Assembly: GCA_000827265.1 (NCBI GenBank) | Contig: KN834760.1 | Coordinates: forward strand, 777,818 to 841,817 | Origin: Collybiopsis luxurians FD-317 M1 | Taxonomy: Eukaryota; Basidiomycota; Agaricomycetes; Agaricales; Omphalotaceae | DNA length: 64,000 bases | Direction of reading: 5' to 3' | Shown: positions 47,223 to 56,536 of the stretch, one piece after another | Numbering within the stretch: position 1 is the first letter of the stretch | Layout: every line of letters starts with the position of its first letter | Translations under genes and position numbers: made by a program | Notes under the pieces: generated by a model | The model's database searches: none | What the model was told of the DNA's origin: nothing | The model's input: only the letters and a program-made list of their open reading frames with translations

Positions 47223-47723
47223 GGCTGGGAGAGAGAGTCAGACTGGGCGCTAGGGATGTCACAGAGGGAAGTCACATAACCAGTGATACGTGTTTGAATT
47301 GACCACCACCACGACCGACGGCATCGTCAGCAGCCATCTCAACAGCGTCAACGCCCATACTGGTCATTTACAGCTTCCGAAAAACACTATTATCGATTGC
47401 ATAACGAAGCTGTGTCTCCCTGATAAATTGGGAGAATTCAACGTTGCTCGTACGATTACTCTATCCATCTGAGCCACTGCTACTTTGGCAGGGGATCATC
47501 ACAGCTTCAGCTTCGAACCAGTACTCGAATTCCAAAAAAATTAAAGATGGAGAATCAAAATTCAGGTGAAAGATCTGCATAATCCATTCAAGATGGCAAC
47601 TGAATCATAAAGCCGCTTTTAGATTCCTCAAAATCAACGCTAACTCTCGAAATAGGCATTGGCAACGCACCGCCTGTCCCAGGCTTCCCATCTCCGTCGT
47701 CGTCCTTTGTTCCTCCACCTGTT
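47223..47723. other. Divergent promoter between EVE and SH3 genes
   Basis: No gene of its own. An open frame continuous with the SH3 gene extends upstream to about 47610 (GFPSPSSSFVPPPV before the Met) without an ATG, so an upstream exon of that gene is possible. Confidence 0.5.
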
Positions 47724-50498
47724 ATGTCCCCCACGGTCTTTGCCAATCCCCCATCAAAGCTGAAGAGGAACCTCCACGCTGCAAAGCCGAATGGGGTTGC
47801 GGCTGCGCAGCATTCTGTTACCCCAACTACTCCTACTTCTTCTCCTTCTACTACTGCCACTACGAATTTGGATACCACTGTTATCAGTCCCTCGTCAGAA
47901 TCTATGGTTTCACCGACGACTCCAACGCCGGATAAACAGGCTCCGATTATCCAGTTGCCGAGATATTTACCCACAGACGATACGGATCCAATGTCCGCAT
48001 CGTCGTCTAGCTCCGCAACAAAAGCATTCGGCGCAGCTGCATCTGCAGCAACACCACCATCAACATCAACACCATCCTCGTCCTTATCGAATCCACCTAC
48101 CCCTTCAAGTCCAGGCTTCTACTTCCCCCACCCCTCCAGAAAACCCAACCGCGACTCGACCATGTCAAACTTTTCCACATCCTCTGCCGTCTCTGCCGCT
48201 TCCGCTCGTTCAGTAGGCTCAGTAGGCTCTGCCAATTCCCTCAAAAGCACCAGACCCGCTCCCCCCAGTCCGGCCATGTCCAGACGAACATCGGGAGTTC
48301 CAGGAATGGGTGCTGTTGCCGCTGCTGTTGGCGGTTCATCCGCCGCATCTTCTTCCCCACCCATATCTAAAAGGTTTTCCCATCCCAAAACCACCACCAC
48401 CACCGCTGCGTCTAACCCAAACACCCAACCCATGAGCGCCCACCCCCACCGCTTTTCATCCCCCGCGTTCCGTCGCGACTCGTCGACCATGTCGGTTCCC
48501 GCACCGCTCGCGCTGCCTTTGTCCCCCGTCCCGGGAAGTGCGTCTATACCTCCCCCTCTCGATGGTGTGTCGTCGATGTCGGCTTCTTCGGCGGTGCCCA
48601 GTGCGGCGTTATCGACGGGTACGACGGTGTCGATGGCCTCGTCGCTTCCTACGCCTGTACCGCCCGCGTCGGTCCCCCCCGTGTCGTCTGTGACTTCTTC
48701 GAGGGGAAAAGGGAAGATGGGTGGTGTGAATGTTTCTACTACTACTGCCACTACTACTAGACCACGGAAACCGATTAAAATCCGAGATTACGGGTATTGT
48801 ACATTGGGTACTGGAGCTGAAAGTGGTACTGGTACTGGCGCTGGCGCTGGCGCTGGTACTGGGGTCAGGGATCCACTTTCACTTTCACTCTGGGCGAACC
48901 TTGATGCAGAGCCGGATCCGCGTTTCTTGGGGTTGGGTATAGACGGGAAAGGATTACACGTGCCTACTCCGAATCGGGTGAAGGTGTTGAATAAGGCTTT
49001 GTTGACGGCGACGACTAAGGGAGGAGGAGGTAGTGGTGGTGTGTCGGTGTTGGCGTTGGCGGCTACGTTTACTTCGTCTTCGACTTCTTCTTTGGGTCAT
49101 TCCTCTCATGGTCACGGTCATCCGTCAGCGGGGGCGAATGGGAGTGGGGGGAGTGGGGAGAATCCGGTTGAGGTGTTAAATGCGACGTATGCGGCGTGGA
49201 AGGCTGCGTATAAGCAGGAGAGGAGGGATAAGAAGGAAAGGGAGAAGAGGAGGGCGAAAGAGATGAAGGAGGCTAGACGGCGGGCGAAGGCGATGGAGAA
49301 GGAAAGAGAAAGGGAGAGGGAGAGGGTTAGTAGAGACCGAGCGATGAGGGATAGTGTGAATAGTGTGACGAGTGTGCGGAGTACGTCTAGTATTGTCTCG
49401 ACTGCGTCTTCGACTGCTTCTTCCTCGGCTTCGGTCAGCAGTCGGTCGTCGGTTTCGGAGGTTGAGGAGGAGGAAGGGGGGGATGAGGATGAGGACGATG
49501 AGGATGGATTTTTTGATGGGGATGGGTATGGATTGGGGATGGGGATGGGTGGGTTGGGGCTTGGTACTGGTACTAGGGGTGGTGGAGGAGGGTGGTCTGG
49601 GTTGAAGAGTGGGTTGGCGAGGTTGAGTTGGGGATTCGGACATCCTGTTCCGAATCCGTCTTCTTCGACGTCTGGAGCGGCAAAGACCGTCGAGAACGCT
49701 AAAACGTCGACTTTTTCTTCCTCGTCCTCGTCGTCGAACCGCCCCTCGTACGCGGATTTCGAACGGAACTTTGGAGCAATGGATGATTCGTCGTCTTCCG
49801 CTGCGGACGATGATCACGATCACGATAATGAGAATGAGAATGAGAACGACAGGTCGTCGAATTCTACGGATACCGATGATGATGCTGAGGAGAGGTATCA
49901 TGATGCTTTGGACGGTTCTTCTACTGCGCGCGGAGAAGGAGCGGGAGCGGGAACATTGCAGCAGATTGATATTTCGTTGGCTGGACTTGACTCGCCCTCG
50001 CCTTTGGATTACGATAGACGGTATCGCGCGTATGCAGGGGCGGGAGGAGCAGGAGGAGACTACGAATCGGATCTGTATGGGGGTATACCCCACTCTGCGT
50101 ATCCGTCTTCGTCTCCGTATCCGCAGGATTATGATTACGAGGATGATTCGTTCGAGCAGGAGCAGGAGCAGGGGGAGGGGGAGTTGGTGCCGGGGTTGTA
50201 TCGTGCGCTGTATGCGTTTGAGCCGGAGGGGCCGTCGGAGATGAGATTGAGGGAGGGGGAGACGGTGAGTGTTATTGGCAGGGGTGGGGGCGGGGGTGGG
50301 TGGGCTGTGGTTGTTGATAAGTATGGTGATGGTGGAGGGGGAGAAGGTGGGGGAGGTGGGATGAATAAGTATGCGCTTGTTCCTGAGAGTTATTTGGAGC
50401 TTGTGCAGGCTGATGGGGTTGGAGTTGGAAGTGGGGTGCCGGTGCACCCTTTGACGGAGGTGGTTAATGGGGAGGAGGAAGGGGAGAGGGAGACGTAG
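47724..50498 (+). CDS. Low-complexity SH3-domain protein
   Basis: An unbroken 924-codon frame. The first 340 residues are Ser/Thr/Pro/Ala-rich; then a Gly-Thr/Gly-Ala repeat (about 48815-48865), a basic-acidic ER/KE helix (about 49200-49330, AMEKERERERERVSRD), a Ser/Asp/Glu-rich stretch, and a C-terminal SH3 domain at about residues 824-897. The SH3 shows LYRALYAFEPEG (ALYDY site), SEMRLREGE, GGWAVV (binding Trp) and ALVPESYLEL. The loop before ALVPESY is an unusual Gly run. Probably a scaffold for Pro-rich partners in the cortex or in signalling. The true start may lie in an upstream exon, since the frame is open upstream without a Met. The minus-strand 508-codon frame is a shadow. Confidence 0.85.
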   Translation: MSPTVFANPPSKLKRNLHAAKPNGVAAAQHSVTPTTPTSSPSTTATTNLDTTVISPSSESMVSPTTPTPDKQAPIIQLPRYLPTDDTDPMSASSSSSATKAFGAAASAATPPSTSTPSSSLSNPPTPSSPGFYFPHPSRKPNRDSTMSNFSTSSAVSAASARSVGSVGSANSLKSTRPAPPSPAMSRRTSGVPGMGAVAAAVGGSSAASSSPPISKRFSHPKTTTTTAASNPNTQPMSAHPHRFSSPAFRRDSSTMSVPAPLALPLSPVPGSASIPPPLDGVSSMSASSAVPSAALSTGTTVSMASSLPTPVPPASVPPVSSVTSSRGKGKMGGVNVSTTTATTTRPRKPIKIRDYGYCTLGTGAESGTGTGAGAGAGTGVRDPLSLSLWANLDAEPDPRFLGLGIDGKGLHVPTPNRVKVLNKALLTATTKGGGGSGGVSVLALAATFTSSSTSSLGHSSHGHGHPSAGANGSGGSGENPVEVLNATYAAWKAAYKQERRDKKEREKRRAKEMKEARRRAKAMEKERERERERVSRDRAMRDSVNSVTSVRSTSSIVSTASSTASSSASVSSRSSVSEVEEEEGGDEDEDDEDGFFDGDGYGLGMGMGGLGLGTGTRGGGGGWSGLKSGLARLSWGFGHPVPNPSSSTSGAAKTVENAKTSTFSSSSSSSNRPSYADFERNFGAMDDSSSSAADDDHDHDNENENENDRSSNSTDTDDDAEERYHDALDGSSTARGEGAGAGTLQQIDISLAGLDSPSPLDYDRRYRAYAGAGGAGGDYESDLYGGIPHSAYPSSSPYPQDYDYEDDSFEQEQEQGEGELVPGLYRALYAFEPEGPSEMRLREGETVSVIGRGGGGGGWAVVVDKYGDGGGGEGGGGGMNKYALVPESYLELVQADGVGVGSGVPVHPLTEVVNGEEEGERET

Positions 50499-51283
50499 AG
50501 ATGTAAAAAAACAAACTTTCAATGAAAGACTCAAAGAGACAATACTAGTACATGGACGAGTTGTATGTATGTGTGTATTGTTTTGCTTGCTGCCCTGCCA
50601 CCATTCATCAGTAACAATAATTATTAATCTATTTAAATGTCTCTTTTTCTCTGTTTTTACGTGACTTGCCCAGTTGGACGAGGTGTTATGGATTGGCTGC
50701 AACTAGAGTTCGGTATGTATGGCTTTGACTCGTCAATGCATCCAAGACGCAGATTTGAAGTACATGTATTACGATTTGTTCAATTCCACTAATTTATTAA
50801 TTCTCCTGTATCACAGTTTCAAGGCCCAACACTGAACGTGCTGACAGGCGTCGAGTTTCCTCAAAACACATATAGTTTATAAATACCTCGCGAAATGTCT
50901 CCTCACTTCTTCAAGTGCCCGAGACTATCAATCCCTCCGAAGCGAAGATGGCAAAGAATCTTCTGGTTCAACGAGCGAGGTCGGAGGCGTTTCTCTTTCC
51001 TTTTCGATCCTTTCGGAAGTCGAGGAAGGGACATTCTGCCACGTTCACGAGAATAACCTTTTACGGTTGTTTTACGGCGGCATATTCTAAAACTTGCTAC
51101 AGCAACATATTCTGGTCACTACATGGATTTGGTTTTGACAAGGTGGTTGGGTTGTTTTCGATCTGTATGTCGCAAGCAGATCATAGACAGATAGATACGT
51201 GTATATTGGTCCCTGGTAGAGTATCGATTAGTACACGCCTTTGGCACACCTACTTCTGAGGCGTGAAATTGTGGGTAAGTTGG
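50394..51283 (+). repeat. Duplicated segment A1 (SH3 gene 3' end and downstream)
   Basis: The last 35 codons of the SH3 gene and about 785 bases downstream recur nearly identically at 55248-56137, and the first 320 bases recur at 51995-52315. It ends exactly at the N gap. This copy is continuous with the full gene, so it is the source. Confidence 0.9.
50944..51150 (+). repeat. Dispersed repeat R, copy 2
   Basis: Matches the minus strand of 29695-29905. Part of segment A1. Confidence 0.7.
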
Positions 51284-51303
51284 NNNNNNNNNNNNNNNNN
51301 NNN
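51284..51303. other. Assembly gap (20 N)
   Basis: A run of 20 N, probably a placeholder. It joins the end of A1 to the start of segment B1. In the other copy, the base after A2 begins a SINE. Confidence 0.95.
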
Positions 51304-51453
51304 ACAACGAAGCGACGCTTCTTCTCCGTACTTTGGATTGTTTTCGAAGAGTTCCTTAACACTACAAATTTTGGTTACATCAGAGGCTTGTCCAGAAAAG
51401 TTAAGCTTACATGTCGCTACCCATTCGGAATGGTGGTTCAAATATGAAGTCAA
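51304..51453 (-). pseudogene. Partial copy of the 54086 hypothetical gene
   Basis: Identical in reading to the 5' part of the minus-strand gene at 54086-54733, but cut off by the N gap. Whether the missing part exists is unknown. Confidence 0.6.
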
Positions 51454-51631
51454 CTCGATGTCCAGTTCACGTGATATACTCTGTATTTAGTTCCACGTGA
51501 ACTCGGTATCATATGATTTTAAGCCCTGGGCCTGGGCCCAGACTTAAGCACTTAAGCTTTACTTTGCTCTTCGTGCAGTTCCTTCTTTTTATTACCACCA
51601 GCATCACTATCCAGCAATTTCTTACTTTCCA

Positions 51632-52003
51632 ATGTCCGACGCATCAAAGTTGACGGTTAATATTGCTCCCGCAGCATACGCCGTAAGGGCGATATCTGTT
51701 TACATCAATCTCTCGGTGCCTTATGATTTACTCTATTCATCAGAACGACGTCTCCATTTCCGCATCTGGGTCTTTTTCAATAGAGGTTGACGTAAATCAA
51801 GTGTCGAATCGCGTTGTAAGTTGAAGTATCCTCTTGCCTACTCACGAGATTATAACTTTATAAGCACACCGAACGACTGGCAAAAGCTCGACAGAACGCA
51901 TTCTCTTACCAGACCAATCCTCGGAACCTCGAATCTCCATGGTCGGATGTATATCGTCTAATTATAGAACGTATTGTACGCCTCAACTCAGCTGTTGGAG
52001 CTT
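51632..52003 (+). pseudogene. Unknown gene, 5' part, truncated by fusion, copy 1
   Basis: ATG 51632 opens MSDASKLTVNIAPAAYA, then a GTAAGG donor, exon 51744-51815 (NDVSISASGSFSIEVDVN), and a third exon with HTERLAKARQNAFSYQTNP. Sequence then runs directly into the 3' end of the SH3 gene at 51995, where the frame soon stops. The second copy, 54885-55256, has the same junction. Family not recognised. Lies head-to-head with the minus-strand hypothetical gene. Confidence 0.55.
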
Positions 52004-52315
52004 GTACAGGCTGATGGGGTTGGAGTTGGAGGTGGGGTGCCGGTGCACCCTTTGACGGAGGTGGTTAATGGGGAGGAGGAAGGGGAGAGGGAGACGTAGA
52101 GATGTAAAAAAACAAACTTTCAATGAAAGACTCAAAGAGACAATACTAGTACATGGACGAGTTGTATGTATGTGTGTATTGTTTTGCTTGTTGCCCTGCC
52201 ACCATTCATCAGTAACAATAATTATTAATCTATTTAAATGTCTCTTTCTGTTTTTACGTGACTTGCCCAGTTGGACGAGATGTTATGGATTGGCTGCAAC
52301 TAGAGTTCGGTATGT
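51995..52315 (+). repeat. Duplicated segment A' (short copy)
   Basis: Copy of 50394-50715 starting at TTGGAGCTTGT, with a few substitutions and a 4-base deletion in a T/C tract. It carries the last 35 codons of the SH3 gene without a promoter or SH3 core. Confidence 0.9.
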
Positions 52316-52404
52316 ACAACTTTGACTCGCGGGCCGCTCCCGCTGGACACTGCTGATGCCGACGATATAACCTAACTCGGCATCTAGCACATATAATACT
52401 TAGA

Positions 52405-52566
52405 CGAGTGAAAGCTGAGTTCAACTACCAGCCAGGGAGTTCGTTGAGGATTCTTTGACGTGGCTCTTGAGGAGCCAGTTTGGTTTTTGGCCGGTCTGGC
52501 CTCCTGGTTGCATTTGAATTCCCGCAAGCAATAGGTTTGAAGTGTAAAGGCATCTAGAGCGGACTG
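52405..52566 (+). mobile_element. tRNA-like SINE, copy 1
   Basis: AGCTGAGTTCAACTACCAGC (degenerate T-arm/box B) is followed by a body shared with 57840-57970, including TGACGTGGCTCTTGAG, GGTTTGAAGTGTAAAGG and ATCTAGAGCGGA. It ends where the amidohydrolase remnant begins. Confidence 0.7.
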
Positions 52567-53232
52567 GTCATTGACGTACACAGTGCAGATATCATGGCCT
52601 CCCTGATACGACTGAAGGAAGATGCCGAGAAAGAATTTGGATCTCCCATTCGGATGACTTTCACCGGAGCTTCTGAGGCTCATCTGTTGGCGAAAGAGAT
52701 TGGTGGTGCGGGCGTTGGCGTTATTATCTCCCCTGCCAGACCATTCCCGTCATTAAGGGAATCAAAAAGAATGTATGTGTTTGATCATCCTTGCTATCTG
52801 CCTGGTTGTATTGAACGGGAATGCCCAAATCTGCTCTATTCTGTGCAATAGCATGCCTGGCCCCCCTTTGACACAGGATAGCGCTATCACTGCTCTGCTA
52901 GCTCACAATGTCACTGTGGGCGGCGGAGTGACTGAGGCTTGGGACGCGAGAAACACGCGATTGGATGTTGGTTAGGTGAGTGTCTTTTTCCCCTTTTTTG
53001 TTGTGGAAAGGGACTCATGTACGCTTCTCAGGCGGCGTTGGAAGCTGGTGGAACGATTTCAAAGGCACAAGCTATCGCGTTGGCTTCGTCCAGCCTTGAG
53101 AAACTCCTAGGTCTCAAATCCGGTACTGTGGCCTCTAATTTGGTCGCTACTATAGGTGGGACTTTACTTGATTTTGAGTCAAAGATAGTGGGTGTCGTAT
53201 CTGCCCGAAAAGGAGTCGTGGATCTATTTTGA
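52567..53232 (+). pseudogene. Amidohydrolase (CE9-like) C-terminal remnant
   Basis: Coding begins abruptly after a SINE: VIDVHSADIMASLIRLK, FTGASEAHLLAKEIGGAGVG, VIISPARPFP, then after an intron MPGPPLTQDSAI, and the last exon GGTISKAQAIALASSSLEKL through DFESKIVGVVSARKGVVDLF, stop 53230-53232. This matches the C-terminal third of Agaricomycete imidazolonepropionase-like amidohydrolases annotated as carbohydrate esterase family 9. The N-terminal two thirds with the HxH metal motif are missing. A TAG stands at the end of the middle exon (52974-52976), where the family usually has Trp. Dead gene, truncated and mutated. Confidence 0.8.
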
Positions 53233-54085
53233 ATAAACCGTGTCTTGCACGCTGCGTGTGCACTTGAATGGAACATTAGCGAAAAGTTTATCATGTTGTG
53301 AACCTTGAGATATGTATAGACAAATAGCTGTATGTGTGACTGCGTTACGAAATGTAGATTGACAAGTAAGCGACTCTATGACAGCGAGCTCTCGTGTGAA
53401 CGTCATATAATGGTCCGGTAAAACTAGCTTTGACATTCCAAACCAGGATCGCGGGCAAGTTGACTTCGAGCTGCCCCTCGAGGGATGTTTATGTATTGCA
53501 CTGTACTATTATCAAGGTAATCCTCAAGTTTCAATGATACTGTCCCATTTTAAGCACTTCGTATGTCCTGTGTCCACAAGGCATCTTACAAAACGAAATG
53601 TCCCACCTTGTCCGGTGTCCAATTGAGCTTTTATGAATTTTTTTCCCAGGCACCTGTGCACACTTAGCCTTTTATAGTTGTTAAATTTTGTAATTTCCTT
53701 GATGTCCCGGCATCCAACAGGTGCTTATGAAAAATAAATTTCATATGATTTGTCCCACTGTCCCACCTCTTACGAAGTGCTCAAAATGCCACAGTAGACT
53801 CCATCAATATTAACTTACCTATATTCACATCAACACATTAGCCTCTGTTCAACAACAAGAAGATGAATTCATAGCTCACTTCTAGGAGAGCAGCCAGCTT
53901 GTCTTCAATGGAACGATTGGTGAACAGACTCTCTTTGGGAGCTCACGAACCTCAGCTTGTCCCAACTCACAGGACATTCATGTCACTTTGCAAAGGATCC
54001 AAATGGAGACTTGAATTATACACTTCAATAGATGATCTACAAACACAACCAAAAGTCTGTCACTACAGGAATATTAAAAAAAATA
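53233..54085. other. Spacer with a MITE
   Basis: Holds the inverted-repeat element at 53540-53794. No gene was supported elsewhere. Confidence 0.5.
53540..53794. mobile_element. MITE, 255 bp, probable TA target duplication
   Basis: The left end CTGTCCCATTTTAAGCACTT and right end AAGTGCTCAAAATGCCACAG are inverted copies over 24 bases with four mismatches, flanked by TA on both sides (53538-53539, 53795-53796). Interior has further TGTCCCA motifs and no ORF. Resembles Tc1/mariner- or pogo-type MITEs. Confidence 0.65.
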
Positions 54086-54733
54086 TTAGAAGAGTTCCCT
54101 CTCCCACCAACTGAGGTGTTCTGGATTGATGTTTAGGCGCTCACACAACTCCAAAAGCTTTTCTCTAACAGGGATTCCCCCAAGCCCCATCTGAATCAGA
54201 TTGGTGGAAGTGAAAGCGCAGAATGGTACAAGAGTTACGGTTTGCTCCTTTTCAACCCAGATACAGACAGCGGCTGTCAAGTGGTTACCAAGGATGCCCA
54301 GTTCATACATAATTTCTTTTGAATGTATGATTCGATGACCACCAGTGGCATCGAATTTGGCGAAAACTTCATCCGACCATGGAAAGCCATAGACAGCTGG
54401 ACGATCCTGGAGCTCGAGAGGAATCGGAGGAGGCTCCTCTGTTCGGCCATCGCTAAATATAATCAATAGGTAAGTTGATTTGAAAACTGAAGCGCAGACA
54501 AGAAAAACCGACACAGGAACTTTGGGCCTGGGTGCAGTTCGTTGTGGTATGAGAAGACAACGAAGCGACGCTTCTTCTCCGTACTTTGGATTGTTTTCGA
54601 AGAGTTCCTTAACACTACAAATTTTGGTTACATCAGAGGCTTGTCCAGAAAAGTTAAGCTTACATGTCGCTACCCATTCGGAATGGTGGTTCAAATATGA
54701 AGTCAACTCGATGTCCAGTTCACGTGATATACT
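54086..54733 (-). CDS. Conserved-looking hypothetical protein
   Basis: An open minus-strand frame runs from about 54733 (SISRELDIELTSYLNHH) to TGA at 54086. It includes VKELFENNPKYGEEASLRCL, then a probable small intron (54450-54520), then EEPPPIPLELQDRPAVYGF, FPWSDEVFAKF and CERLNINPEHLSWWERELF. Trp- and Pro-rich with acidic C-terminus, mixed composition, real-looking codons. No family recognised. No ATG is in frame near the start, so a first exon is missing or lies upstream. A partial copy lies at 51304-51453. Confidence 0.6.
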   Translation of the reverse strand, partial: SISRELDIELTSYLNHHSEWVATCKLNFSGQASDVTKICSVKELFENNPKYGEEASLRCLLIPQRTAPRPKVPVSVFLVCASVFKSTYLLIIFSDGRTEEPPPIPLELQDRPAVYGFPWSDEVFAKFDATGGHRIIHSKEIMYELGILGNHLTAAVCIWVEKEQTVTLVPFCAFTSTNLIQMGLGGIPVREKLLELCERLNINPEHLSWWERELF

Positions 54734-55247
54734 CTGTATTTAGTTCCACGTGAACTCGGTATCATATGATTTTAAGCCCTGGGCCTGGGCCCAGACTTAA
54801 GCACTTAAGCTTTACTTTGCTCTTCGTGCAGTTCCTTCTTTTTATTACCACCAGCATCACTATCCAGCAATTTCTTACTTTCCAATGTCCGACGCATCAA
54901 AGTTGACGGTTAATATTGCTCCCGCAGCATACGCCGTAAGGGCGATATCTGTTTACATCAATCTCTCGGTGCCTTATGATTTACTCTATTCATCAGAACG
55001 ACGTCTCCATTTCCGCATCTGGGTCTTTTTCAATAGAGGTTGACGTAAATCAAGTGTCGAATCGCGTTGTAAGTTGAAGTATCCTCTTGCCTACTCACGA
55101 GATTATAACTTTATAAGCACACCGAACGACTGGCAAAAGCTCGACAGAACGCATTCTCTTACCAGACCAATCCTCGGAACCTCGAATCTCCATGGTCGGA
55201 TGTATATCGTCTAATTATAGAACGTATTGTACGCCTCAACTCAGCTG
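54557..55247 (+). repeat. Duplicated segment B2
   Basis: Matches 51304-51994 essentially base for base, covering the minus-strand gene's start and the unknown gene's first exons. Confidence 0.95.
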
Positions 55248-55256
55248 TTGGAGCTT
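54885..55256 (+). pseudogene. Unknown gene, 5' part, truncated by fusion, copy 2
   Basis: Same exons and same fusion to the SH3 gene tail as at 51632-52003. The shared junction shows the fusion preceded the duplication. Confidence 0.55.
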
Positions 55257-56137
55257 GTACAGGCTGATGGGGTTGGAGTTGGAGGTGGGGTGCCGGTGCA
55301 CCCTTTGACGGAGGTGGTTAATGGGGAGGAGGAAGGGGAGAGGGATACGTAGAGATGTAAAAAAACAAACTTTCAATGAAAGACTCAAAGAGACAATACT
55401 AGTACATGGACGAGTTGTATGTATGTGTGTATTGTTTTGCTTGCTGCCCTGCCACCATTCATCAGTAACAATAATTATTAATCTATTTAAATGTCTCTTT
55501 TTCTCTGTTTTTACGTGACTTGCCCAGTTGGACGAGGTGTTATGGATTGGCTGCAACTAGAGTTCGGTATGTATGGCTTTGACTCGTCAATGCATCCAAG
55601 ACGCAGATTTGAAGTACATGTATTACGATTTGTTCAATTCCACTAATTTATTAATTCTCCTGTATCACAGTTTCAAGGCCCAACACTGAACGTGCTGACA
55701 GGCGTCGAGTTTCCTCAAAACACATATAGTTTATAAATACCTCGCGAAATGTCTCCTCACTTCTTCAAGTGCCCGAGACTATCAATCCCTCCGAAGCGAA
55801 GATGGCAAAGAATCTTCTGGTTCAACGAGCGAGGTCGGAGGCGTTTCTCTTTCCTTTTCGATCCTTTCGGAAGTCGAGGAAGGGACATTCTGCCACGTTC
55901 ACGAGAATAACCTTTTACGGTTGTTTTACGGCGGCATATTCTAAAACTTGCTACAGCAACATATTCTGGTCACTACATGGATTTGGTTTTGACAAGGTGG
56001 TTGGGTTGTTTTCGATCTGTATGTCGCAAGCAGATCATAGACAGATAGATACGTGTATATTGGTCCCTGGTAGAGTATCGATTAGTACACGCCTTTGGCA
56101 CACCTACTTCTGAGGCGTGAAATTGTGGGTAAGTTGG
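55248..56137 (+). repeat. Duplicated segment A2
   Basis: Copy of 50394-51283. Differs from A1 by a few substitutions, e.g. GAGACG to GATACG at the SH3 tail. Continues directly into a SINE, whereas A1 stops at the N gap. Confidence 0.95.
55798..56004 (+). repeat. Dispersed repeat R, copy 3
   Basis: Same sequence as 50944-51150. Lies upstream of family S secreted protein gene copy 2, as copy 1 does for its gene. Confidence 0.7.
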
Positions 56138-56400
56138 GTTTGATTCCCAGCCAGGGAGTCTGGTATACTTTGGTCAATTTTTTTTTTGGCATAACTGCTG
56201 AGGGTCTATCTTGGGTCTAATTTGTCTAATTTGTCGTTTTTGGCCGATCTGGCCTCTTTACCTTTCTTACAGTTGGTTCCTACAATGGGTTTGAAGTCTA
56301 TAGCCAGATCTAAAGGCTAACACATGTACACTAGAGCGATGCTCCTGGTGCTAACATCCCGAGCAACAACTAGCAGCGGACGGAACTAATCATTGGGGAT
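56138..56400 (+). mobile_element. tRNA-like SINE, copy 2
   Basis: TTGGGTTTGATTCCCAG forms a 5-bp T-arm stem with a 7-base loop. The tail GAGCAACAACTAGCAGCGGA is shared with 57999-58025 (GAGCAACAACTATTAGCGGA). It ends about 40 bases before the TATA box of the family S gene, so it has inserted in that promoter region. Confidence 0.7.
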
Positions 56401-56429
56401 CTCCGAATACCATAGAGTCGGAAGCCTGG

Positions 56430-56448
56430 TATAAAAGCTCTTCATGAT
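56430..56448 (+). promoter_or_regulatory. TATA box of family S gene copy 2
   Basis: GGTATAAAAGCTCTTC, identical to the element before the other two copies. Confidence 0.75.
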
Positions 56449-56536
56449 TCGAACAGAAGCCTTCCTCACTTTGGCTTCTCTAGCTGAACTCCCACCAAGT
56501 CAAGAACTCTAGTTTGCCAAGTTTTCCATTTGAACG

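Noticed and set aside
49176..50702. 508-codon minus-strand open frame under the SH3 gene
   Set aside because: Antisense shadow of a low-complexity GC-rich ORF. It is Arg/Ile/Pro-rich with no domain, while the plus frame has a real SH3 domain.
50394..56137. The A/B duplications as pure assembly artefact
   Set aside because: Copies differ by several substitutions and a 4-base indel and continue into different flanks, so at least part is genuine. A partial artefact at the N gap remains possible and is listed as a finding.
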